Below, one piece after another: positions 33,606-40,096 of a stretch of DNA of 40,096 bases. The stretch covers positions 1 to 40,096 of the forward strand of contig JADMJD010000036.1 in the NCBI GenBank assembly GCA_018780805.1, read 5' to 3'. The position numbers were made by a program, and so were the translations under genes. Source of the stretch: Rubrivivax sp. (GTDB taxonomy: Bacteria; Pseudomonadota; Gammaproteobacteria; Burkholderiales; Burkholderiaceae_C). The first letter of the stretch is position 1. Every line of letters starts with the position of its first letter. The notes beneath the pieces were generated by a model. It did not search any database. It worked only from the letters and a program-made list of their open reading frames with translations, and was not told the origin of the DNA.

Positions 33606-34069
33606 AGCCCACAATACGACACTTATTAAAGACAGTCAACTGTCGCACACTGCATGCAGCACGTTGCGGCCATGCTTGACTCCGCGTGAGTTCTTGGCCG
33701 GTGACATGGCGACGGAACAGCCATCCGCAGCCACGTGGGGGCGTCAGGGCGCGCATTGAGGTCGGGTTCCGAGGCAAACCTGACCACCGTCCCGGGGGGC
33801 AGCCAAACTCAGGTATCGGCGTCCGCCGACATTCGCCGGTCAAATTCCAACGCCAGCAACCAGTCTCAACATGCCACCCATCGACAGGCTGGGGCCCAAT
33901 GGCACGTCGCTGGCGACTCAGCGTTGACGTGAGACGCTGATTGACCAGCGCCAGGGTGTTGTCCATGGACAAGGTTGGGGGAATGTCCGCCCAAGTGGCA
34001 AGACCCCTGTCCGCTAGACTGCATCGAAGAATTGGTGTGCAAAGCCAATCATTGTCGGGGAGAGAAGTT
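33606..34069. other. Intergenic region of 464 bp between two divergent genes
   Basis: It holds the promoter listed at 33611-33639, and a perfect 14-bp palindrome TTGTCCATGGACAA at 33959-33972, about 98 bp before the lipoprotein start. Short frames inside it look like noise. I see no RNA gene. Base composition is somewhat less GC-rich than the surrounding catabolic genes. Confidence 0.6.
33611..33639 (-). promoter_or_regulatory. Sigma-70-like promoter of the MerR-VWA operon
   Basis: On the minus strand TTGACT (33639-33634) and TATTGT (33616-33611) are separated by exactly 17 bp, close to the sigma-70 consensus. The -35 overlaps the inverted repeat GACAGT/ACTGTC (33631-33644). The -10 lies 6 nt upstream of the start codon. 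Confidence 0.55.
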
Positions 34070-36247
34070 GTGCTGATCGGGACTGGCGGACGACGTATCA
34101 AGGCTTTGCTTGCAGTGGCCAGCATGGTCTTGCTGGCCTCTTGTGGGGGCGGCGGCGGAAGTGAAGGCGGTGATGACACGGGCACATCGCCGCCGGTTCC
34201 CGGCCAGCCGCCAGTGGGCAACAGCGGCCTGCTCGCGTTCAGCACCGACAACGTCGGCCGCGTGGCTGGTTACCCGCTCTGGTCGACCGAGCTGATGTTT
34301 CGCCTGGGTCATCTGGTCAGCGACGACATTGCAACTGCACCGGGGGAGCGCAACAGGGGTGGCTGTCCGGGCGGAGGGCAACTGCAGCGGGACTGGTCCG
34401 ACAAGGACGCCAGCCAGACCCTGAACGCGGGCGACGAACTCTCGCTGCAGTACACCGGCTGCTCTCGCGACCCGCTGACACGAAGCATGGATGGGCGTGT
34501 CATGGTCACCGTGATCGGCGTGCAGCCGAACGGGGATTTCGATGCCCGGCTGGTCATTGCCACACCGGGTGTCGCCATCGGCTACACCACCGGGCTGCCA
34601 GGTCGCAGCGACTTTCGGATCACCGGGCAATTGCGCCTGACCGTCACGCGCACGGCACTTCGCCAGAGCCTCACGATAGGTGACAGCAGCGACACGGCGA
34701 TCAGCATCGGGTTCCCGGGCGAGAGCGTTGGCCCCGATCGCATGACGGCGCTGCGCATCAGCAAGACACACCGTTGGGATGAGGCGCGCACCTACATCGA
34801 GCTGCAGATGCGCTATGACAGTCCGGAGCTTGGCGGCGCGTACGACGTGGCCACCGTGGCCCCGATCAAGTCTTGGCTGGACACCGTCCCGGAGCCGGGC
34901 CCGCAACAGGGCGAGATCCGCATGCTGGGGCGCGGGGGCGATGAGACCCGCGTGCAAGTCGCGACGAACGCCGCGCCGGAATTTGCAGAGCTCGGTGGCT
35001 GGTTGGACCAGGGTGGCAACGGCAGCCTGGAAGCGCTGCTGACCGGAACCTGGCAAAGTGCCGGCATCTCGTCCGGGGTGCTGTTCGCCGACTACACGCG
35101 CTGGGGCAAAGGCGCGGCGTACGGCTACAACCCAAACGAGTTCTCGATACGACCGGCCTTCGTCGGCAACGACACGCTGCCGACGGACTCGACGTTCACG
35201 CTCCAGTTCACCCGCCCGGTGGCTGGTGCCAACAGCTGGCGCTGGTCGCTGCTGGACAAGGGGCGTCTCGACCAGATGCCCACGGCCGGCACCGAGGTGC
35301 CGGTGGCCGTCGAGGTGAACGGCGCGCAGATCACGGTTCGGCCTGCGGCTGCGCTGCTCTACTCGCGCCGCTACGAACTCCGCGTGGACACCGGTGAGCC
35401 GAGCGAAAACGGCCAGCTGATGCGCGCCACGACGGGCGGCAGCTTGTCGGTCTTTGCCGGCCGCGTCGGCGAATTCACGACGCCCGATGTCCTCCATCCT
35501 CGGTCCACGCTGGCAGGTCACCTGACATTGAAGGCTGGCACGCCGCTGGAGGTGGAAGCGATCCAGATGCCCCCGGGCAATCCGAACGTCCGTTTTCGGT
35601 GGACCCAGGTCAGCGGAACACCGCTGACGATCTCGCAGCCCGAAGGGCGCGTCACGGTGATCGCCCTGGGACCTGGCGCGCGCGGCATCGGGTCGGCGAC
35701 TGTGCGCCTGTCCGTCCAGCTGGACGGCGTGGATCAGACTGAAAGCGCCGACTTCGAGCTGCGCACCGTGGCCGACACATCGGATCCCTGGGTCAGCCGG
35801 CTGCGCGTTCCCTTGAACCAGGAGGATTGGTTCACGCCACCGAAGGAGCTCTGGAGCGGTCCGGCTGTCGGCAGCCTGAGTGCCAGCCAGCAGGCCGACC
35901 GGCTGATCCTGACGTACGTGGAAGTGGCCGATCCGACGCATCCCAACGGCAACTGGAACATCGAGCTGCGCAGCGCCGACGGCCAGGCGCTTCAACCCGG
36001 CACCTATGCCAACGCCTACAGCAGTACGTGGTTTCAAAGACCACCCGGGGTGCCGACTCTGGACTTCATCAGCGGACGGCTGCTCCCAGCGTCCGTGCAG
36101 GGCAACTTCGTCATCCACGAGCTGATGGTGGACGGCGCAGGCCGCATCACCAAGCTGGCGCTCGACTTCACGGCGCCGCAGGGCAGCGGCCCGGTGACGG
36201 CGAGTGGCTCGGTACGCATCGACAGTCTGGTGCCTTTGCCGCAGTAG
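34070..36247 (+). CDS. Large lipoprotein of unknown function with Ig-like domains
   Basis: A 725-residue exported lipoprotein. Read from the GTG at 34070 it begins with a signal, RRIKALLAVASMVLLASC, with a lipobox LASC at Cys25, followed by a GGGGGSEGG linker. GGGGAG 7 nt upstream supports this start over a longer reading from 33941 that would bury the signal. Residues about 360-470 look like an Ig-like adhesion domain (FTLQFTRPVAGANSWRW, RYELRVDTGEPSENG). About 480-580 resemble a PKD/Big-type domain (VRFRWTQVSGTPLTI). The first 330 residues match nothing I know. Probably surface- or periplasm-facing. A possible operator palindrome lies upstream. Confidence 0.75.
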   Translation: MLIGTGGRRIKALLAVASMVLLASCGGGGGSEGGDDTGTSPPVPGQPPVGNSGLLAFSTDNVGRVAGYPLWSTELMFRLGHLVSDDIATAPGERNRGGCPGGGQLQRDWSDKDASQTLNAGDELSLQYTGCSRDPLTRSMDGRVMVTVIGVQPNGDFDARLVIATPGVAIGYTTGLPGRSDFRITGQLRLTVTRTALRQSLTIGDSSDTAISIGFPGESVGPDRMTALRISKTHRWDEARTYIELQMRYDSPELGGAYDVATVAPIKSWLDTVPEPGPQQGEIRMLGRGGDETRVQVATNAAPEFAELGGWLDQGGNGSLEALLTGTWQSAGISSGVLFADYTRWGKGAAYGYNPNEFSIRPAFVGNDTLPTDSTFTLQFTRPVAGANSWRWSLLDKGRLDQMPTAGTEVPVAVEVNGAQITVRPAAALLYSRRYELRVDTGEPSENGQLMRATTGGSLSVFAGRVGEFTTPDVLHPRSTLAGHLTLKAGTPLEVEAIQMPPGNPNVRFRWTQVSGTPLTISQPEGRVTVIALGPGARGIGSATVRLSVQLDGVDQTESADFELRTVADTSDPWVSRLRVPLNQEDWFTPPKELWSGPAVGSLSASQQADRLILTYVEVADPTHPNGNWNIELRSADGQALQPGTYANAYSSTWFQRPPGVPTLDFISGRLLPASVQGNFVIHELMVDGAGRITKLALDFTAPQGSGPVTASGSVRIDSLVPLPQ

Positions 36248-36484
36248 GGAACAGCACGTGTAGCGGCGTGCCTCGCAGGCGGGCGGTATGTGCGCTGGTG
36301 GTGATTGGGCGCTGTGCAGCGGTAGGCGACGCCGGCAATCGCTCGCTCGAGTATCCGGTCCTACCGCGTAGGCGACTGTCGAGTCACCGCGCCGAATGTT
36401 CGCGGTGTGCGCACAGCGAACGATCAAGTGCAATGTCCGCCCGTTGGCGGGCGGCCATCTTCTGTCACTTGGGCGCGCGGAGCT
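36248..36484. other. Intergenic region of 237 bp with one hairpin
   Basis: CCGCCCG and CGGGCGG form a perfect 7-bp stem around TTGG at 36437-36454. It has no T-tract on either side, so terminator function is doubtful. Nothing else is visible. Confidence 0.4.
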
Positions 36485-37870
36485 CTACTCAAACGTCTGG
36501 TCGCGCGCTCTGTCTTCAGCAGCCTCACGGGCGCGCTCGCGATCGATATGCGCTGCGAAAGCCGGCGCATGCTCGTTGGCCCAAGCGGCGACTTCCGGCT
36601 TCGAATGGTGCTTGAGGGCTTCAATCAACGGCGTTCGGGTTGCGAGGGTATCAGCAAGCGAGCCGCTCCAGCCGTTTGGCCTGAAGCGCTGAAGGAAGGT
36701 ATCCAGGATCCTTTCGGGCTCAGGCGCGACCTCGATGAGCCTCATCGCCGCAGACGACCAGCCTGTCGCATGATCCTCATCGCCTGCGTTCGAGAACCTC
36801 ATCACCCGCGCAAGAAGCTCGTATCGCGTTTCGGGCTTCTGTGCCGCCCATGCCATCCAGACATCATCTGGTATGTGATCGAGCGGACAGGCGCGGTCGC
36901 TTCTGATGTCCTGAAAGACCGTCCGCCCGGTACCCTCATCACCGACCGCCTGCTCGACGAGAATGTCGAGAGTGACCGCAGGGAAGGTCTTTGTGAGCGC
37001 GGTAATGACCTCGCCCAAATCCGATGCATAGACCTTCCAGCTTCGTATGGCCGAGAGGATCCGACTGGTGAAAGCACGCGCCTGATCCTCATGTTCTGGC
37101 TTATCGAACGCTAAGTCGATTACCTGGCCAATCATGTGATCGTGCTGCACCCCCTTCACCAGCTCGACTTTCGCCAGGAACTCCCTGCTCGTGGCCTTCA
37201 GCGATTCACTGATCGGCAGCTTCTCAGTGACCCTGCCGAAAACTCGCATTCCCAGAATCAGAGTGGCAACGCCATTGCCGCCCTCTTTGGTCATGACTCC
37301 ACGAAGAACTTGGCGCAGTTGCTCATCATCCAGTCCTTCGTGAACCCTTCCGTTTGCGAGCAAACCAAAGGTGGAAACCGGCACGGTATCGATTGCCAGC
37401 GCCTTCATCATCCGATTGAATGCCTTGCCATTGATGCCAGCGTTTGCCTGCCAATAAAGCAGATAGGGATGGAGTCGCGAGTCGGACAGAACCGCATCGA
37501 GCAGGACTTCTGTTTCGCCCGGCGAGCAGGTCACTGCCGACGCCAGAAAGCCCGCGAGAAATTGCGCGTGGCGTTGAGCTTCCGGGATCTTGAGAAATTC
37601 ATCCCGCAACCGGCTCCAACACCCCGAGAGTGAGTCGCAGCCCGCGGCAAGGCCGCGCCCAAGCATGAAGACTTTCGATGAATCAGCCGCGACGATCTCC
37701 GGAAGCAGTGCATCGAACTGCTTGGGGTCAGCGGCGAGCTGCTGACCGAGATCAGTGCACAGGTCGTAAACCTTCTGCCGTGCCTCAATGGGCTTGAGCT
37801 CCTCGTCTTCATCGATATCAGAAACATCGAGTGCGCTCCATTCAGGCGAGAGCGCATAAGAGCGGATCAT
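36485..37870 (-). CDS. Helical protein of unknown function, probably a 5'-truncated remnant
   Basis: A 461-residue open frame, visibly less GC-rich than its neighbours. The predicted protein is almost wholly alpha-helical (repeated amphipathic stretches such as LHPYLLYWQANAGINGKAFN and ILSAIRSWKVYASDLGEVI) and ends in a charged helix (AHIDRERAREAAEDRARDQ). No catalytic motif is seen. The frame stays open upstream of the ATG to the IS end at 37888 and reads SDLAGMIRSYAL across it, and there is no Shine-Dalgarno before the ATG at 37870. The gene is therefore probably the C-terminal part of a larger protein cut by the IS. The pattern resembles helical-repeat C-terminal regions of large STAND-type defence proteins, but only by general appearance. 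Confidence 0.55.
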   Translation of the reverse strand: MIRSYALSPEWSALDVSDIDEDEELKPIEARQKVYDLCTDLGQQLAADPKQFDALLPEIVAADSSKVFMLGRGLAAGCDSLSGCWSRLRDEFLKIPEAQRHAQFLAGFLASAVTCSPGETEVLLDAVLSDSRLHPYLLYWQANAGINGKAFNRMMKALAIDTVPVSTFGLLANGRVHEGLDDEQLRQVLRGVMTKEGGNGVATLILGMRVFGRVTEKLPISESLKATSREFLAKVELVKGVQHDHMIGQVIDLAFDKPEHEDQARAFTSRILSAIRSWKVYASDLGEVITALTKTFPAVTLDILVEQAVGDEGTGRTVFQDIRSDRACPLDHIPDDVWMAWAAQKPETRYELLARVMRFSNAGDEDHATGWSSAAMRLIEVAPEPERILDTFLQRFRPNGWSGSLADTLATRTPLIEALKHHSKPEVAAWANEHAPAFAAHIDRERAREAAEDRARDQTFE

Positions 37871-37883
37871 CCCGGCGAGATCG

Positions 37884-38027
37884 CTAGGGAAGCTCTGCTT
37901 TAAGCGCTTCCAGATGTGCTGAGCCGGCTACGCCGAAGCTGGATTCGCCGATTCGCGTTCGCACGCGGGATCTGAGGTCAGTTTCGGCCCGCTTTCGGGC
38001 TGCCTGGCGCTTTGCAGGCGCACTCAT
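37884..38027 (-). CDS. Possible small protein encoded at the left end of the IS
   Basis: A frame of about 47 codons starts with an ATG that overlaps the transposase stop in an ATGA junction and runs to the end of the element. It is rich in Arg and Ala at its start (MSAPAKRQAARKRAETD). The last residues, LKAELP, come from the terminal inverted repeat, and the stop TAG is supplied by the CTAG target site. It may be no more than chance coding at the IS end, so confidence is low. Confidence 0.25.
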   Translation of the reverse strand: MSAPAKRQAARKRAETDLRSRVRTRIGESSFGVAGSAHLEALKAELP

Positions 38028-39051
38028 GCCTGCAACTCCAACAGCGTTCGCCGCGCCATCCACAGGTTGGACAGTGCAAACAGCGTCATCAGTTGCGCGG
38101 TGTTCTTCTTGAGCCCGCGGTAGCGTACCTTGACGTGCCCAAACTGTCGCTTGATGACCCGGAACGGGTGCTCAACCTTGGCGCGCACGCTGGCTTTGAG
38201 TTGCTCCACCTGGTCCAGCAGTGCGTTCGACGGCAGGGTCTTGTCCAGCGCCCGGCGCTTGCCGGGGCGCATCGCGATGTGCCAACGAACCTCGTCCTTG
38301 GCATCCGGCCGCTTGGCGGCACCTTGGTAGCCGGCGTCGCCGAAGGCGTCCGTCTCCTGCCCGTGCAACAGGCCATTGGCTTCGACCACGTCGTTGACGT
38401 TGGCTGCCGTGCCTCTGACGGTGTGCACCAGCCCGGACTGCGCGTCCACGCCGATGTGGGCCTTCATGCCGAAGTGCCACTGGTTGCCCTTCTTGGCCTG
38501 GTGCATCTCAGGGTCTCGCTCGCCGCTGTTGTTCTTGGTCGAACTCGGGGCCGCGATCAACGTGGCATCCACCACCGTGCCGGCCTTGAGCAGCAGGCCC
38601 TTGACCTGCAGCAGTTCGTTGACGGTCTGCAGGATCTGCGGCGCCAACTTCTCTTCTTCCAGCAGATGGCGAAAGCGCAGGATCGTCGTCTCATCTGGCA
38701 ACCTGCTGTCGTAGTTCAGTCCCGCGAACTCCCGGAACAGCGGCACGTCGTGCAGCGCCTCTTCCATCGCCGGGTCGCTGAGCGTGAACCACTGCTGCAT
38801 GAAGTGGATGCGCAGCATGGTCTGCACAGCAAACGGCGGCCGGCCTCGACGCTTGCCGGGCGCATGCGGCTCGATCAGCGCCACCAGATCCGCCCACGGC
38901 ACCACGCGCTCCATCTCCGCCAGGAACTCGCGCTTGCGCGTCCTCTTCGTTGACAGGTTCAGTCCAAGTTCAGCTTGCTGCATGGTCGTCATCGTCGCCG
39001 AATCAGGCGCCACTCGCTACCAGACTTGCCCGGGGCTTTTGCAGAGCTTCC
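37888..39051 (-). mobile_element. IS5-group insertion sequence
   Basis: An element of about 1,164 bp carrying one DDE transposase. Terminal inverted repeats are visible: reading inwards, the left end begins GGAAGCTCTGCTTTAAGC and the right end (complement) begins GGAAGCTCTGCAAAAGCC; the first 11 bases are identical. The left flank is CTAG, which fits the IS5-group target YTAR, but the right flank is CAAG. The mismatch, together with the truncation of both neighbouring genes at the element ends, suggests a deletion or recombination after insertion. Confidence 0.8.
38024..38992 (-). CDS. IS5-family transposase
   Basis: A 322-residue DDE transposase of the IS5 group. The N-terminal helix-turn-helix region contains RREFL-type KREFLAEMERVVPWADLVALIEPH and GRPPFAVQTMLRIHFMQQWF. 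The catalytic triad is D142 (VVDATLI), D219 (FGDAGYQG) and E274 (VEHPFRVIKRQFG), all in the expected contexts, with the Y-[2]-R-like YRGLKKN after E274. Length is typical (about 325), with no frameshift, so it is probably active. ATG at 38992 is preferred to a GTG at 39013. The stop overlaps the ATG of a 46-codon frame at 37884-38027. Confidence 0.92.
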   Translation of the reverse strand: MTTMQQAELGLNLSTKRTRKREFLAEMERVVPWADLVALIEPHAPGKRRGRPPFAVQTMLRIHFMQQWFTLSDPAMEEALHDVPLFREFAGLNYDSRLPDETTILRFRHLLEEEKLAPQILQTVNELLQVKGLLLKAGTVVDATLIAAPSSTKNNSGERDPEMHQAKKGNQWHFGMKAHIGVDAQSGLVHTVRGTAANVNDVVEANGLLHGQETDAFGDAGYQGAAKRPDAKDEVRWHIAMRPGKRRALDKTLPSNALLDQVEQLKASVRAKVEHPFRVIKRQFGHVKVRYRGLKKNTAQLMTLFALSNLWMARRTLLELQA

Positions 39052-39052
39052 C

Positions 39053-39415
39053 AAGGTCTTGGAAGACGAGCTGGTGTTCGCCTTCATGGACGCCGGCCAG
39101 GTGAACGACGGTCACGTGATCGTGGCCACCAAACGCCCGGTGGAAACCTTGATGGATTGCAGCGACGACGAAGCCGCGGCGCTGATGTGCGCCGCACGCC
39201 GCATCGCCATCGCGGTGCAAGCGGCGTTTGCGCCGGAAGGCATCACCGTGCTGCAGGCCAACCGCGCCGCCGGCTGGCAGACCGTGCCGCACCTGCACCT
39301 GCATGTGCTGCCACGTTTGGCCGGCGACGGGGTCGAGCTGACCTGGCCGCGCAAGTCGCCGGACATCGAACGCCTGCGTGCGCTCGCGGCCCGACTTCAA
39401 ATCACCCCGCCTTGA
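39053..39415 (+). pseudogene. HIT-family hydrolase, 5' end lost at the IS
   Basis: About 120 residues of a histidine-triad (HIT) nucleotide hydrolase. From KVLEDELVFAFMDAGQVNDGHVIVATKR the match to family members is clear, and the catalytic triad motif HLHLHV (in VPHLHLHVLPR) is intact. The usual first 18-20 residues (MxCxFCxI..GE type) are missing because the reading frame enters the IS right end. The frame stays open into the IS up to a TTG at 38975, so a chimeric protein could be made, but no good start exists. Its 3' end overlaps glcB by 14 bp. It is likely an inactive or weakly expressed remnant. Confidence 0.8.
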
Positions 39416-40096
39416 CCTTCGCTTTGACGTTCAGCCGCCAGGCGTGCAGCAGCGGCTCGGTGTAACCACTCGGCTGCGCCACACCCTTGAACACCAGGTC
39501 GCTGGCGGCCTGGAACGCGGCACTCTCCTTCAGCCGGCCGGACATCGGCTGGTACAGCGGGTCGCCCTTGTTCTGGCCGTCCACCACTTTGGCCATGCGC
39601 TTGAGCGTGGCCTTGACCTGCGCCTTGTCCACCACGCCGTGCAGCAGCCAGTTGGCCATGTGCTGGCTGCTGATGCGCAGCGTGGCGCGGTCTTCCATCA
39701 GGCCCACGTTGTGGATGTCGGGCACCTTGGAGCAGCCCACGCCCTGGTCGACCCAGCGCACCACATAACCCAGGATGCCCTGGGCGTTGTTGTCCAGCTC
39801 CTGCTGTTTCTCGGTCTCGCTCCAGTTTGGCTTCTTCGCAACGGGCACGCTCAGCAAGCCGGCCAGGATCTCATCGTGGCTTGTCGTGTCACGCTCCAGC
39901 GCCTTCTGCACCTGCGCCACGTTCACCTGGTGGTAGTGCAGCGCGTGCAGCGTGGCGGCGGTGGGGCTGGGCACCCAGGCGGTGTTGGCGCCGGCCTTGG
40001 GGTGGGCGATCTTCTGCTGCAGCATCGCGGCCATCAGGTCGGGCATGGCCCACATGCCCTTGCCGATCTGTGCCTTGCCGCGCAGGCCGCAGGACA
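39402..40096 (-). CDS. glcB: Malate synthase G (partial, C-terminal part)
   Basis: The last 231 or so residues of malate synthase G, which condenses glyoxylate and acetyl-CoA to malate in the glyoxylate pathway. Recognisable blocks are [45 protein letters not shown], then [41 protein letters not shown] and the C-terminal [13 protein letters not shown]. The frame leaves the window at its right edge; the full protein is about 720-730 residues. It is convergent with the HIT remnant, overlapping by 14 bp. Cytoplasmic. No defects seen in this part. Confidence 0.97.
   Translation of the reverse strand, partial: SCGLRGKAQIGKGMWAMPDLMAAMLQQKIAHPKAGANTAWVPSPTAATLHALHYHQVNVAQVQKALERDTTSHDEILAGLLSVPVAKKPNWSETEKQQELDNNAQGILGYVVRWVDQGVGCSKVPDIHNVGLMEDRATLRISSQHMANWLLHGVVDKAQVKATLKRMAKVVDGQNKGDPLYQPMSGRLKESAAFQAASDLVFKGVAQPSGYTEPLLHAWRLNVKAKVKAG

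Noticed and set aside
36437..36454. GC-rich hairpin as a terminator
   Set aside because: There is no T-tract on either strand and the stem is only 7 bp.

Overview
The window is GC-rich, tightly packed DNA with short intergenic gaps and many ATGA or TGATG gene junctions. Gene content suggests a betaproteobacterium of the order Burkholderiales: two tripartite-tricarboxylate (Bug/TctC) receptors, RdgC next to a VF530-family protein, DUF1415, malate synthase G, and an AcrR-like regulated RND pump. This placement is an inference from gene content. I saw no rRNA, tRNA or CRISPR array.

Region 1 (1-2469): the 5' part of an RND efflux permease gene and its lipoprotein adaptor on the minus strand, divergent from a TetR/AcrR-type repressor, with a 24-bp AcrR-like operator between them. 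Region 2 (2555-5928): an overlapping plus-strand trio (GT2 glycosyltransferase, LABN-domain membrane protein, ArnT-like GT39) that looks like a lipid A sugar-decoration pathway, followed by DUF1415. Region 3 (5932-12510): a minus-strand catabolic operon with an IlvD/Edd dehydratase, an FAD oxidoreductase, a split aconitase X (large and small subunits) and a TctC receptor, divergent from a MarR regulator. This is the best candidate here for an undescribed pathway. Region 4 (12578-13851): rdgC and a coupled VF530-family gene.

Region 5 (24666 down to 13802, minus strand): a long aromatic-acid-type catabolic cluster. In transcription order it holds a five-gene branched-chain-type ABC importer, a CYP199-like P450, a [2Fe-2S] ferredoxin, a MarR regulator, a ferredoxin reductase, a LuxR regulator, a second TctC receptor and a VanA-like Rieske oxygenase. 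A 34-bp near-perfect palindrome lies upstream of the importer and is a likely operator.

Region 6 (24918-30771): mostly unlinked plus-strand genes, namely a secreted phytase-like esterase, a SulP-STAS-cNMP transporter carrying a 12-bp tandem repeat, YceI, a small Trp-rich protein and a class II aldolase. Region 7 (30845-36247): a MerR-like regulator with a VIT/VWA protein, and a large lipoprotein of unknown function. Region 8 (36485-40096): a less GC-rich remnant of a large helical protein, an IS5-group element, a 5'-truncated HIT gene and the 3' part of glcB. The two genes flanking the IS both lack their N-termini at its ends, which points to a deletion or rearrangement mediated by the IS.
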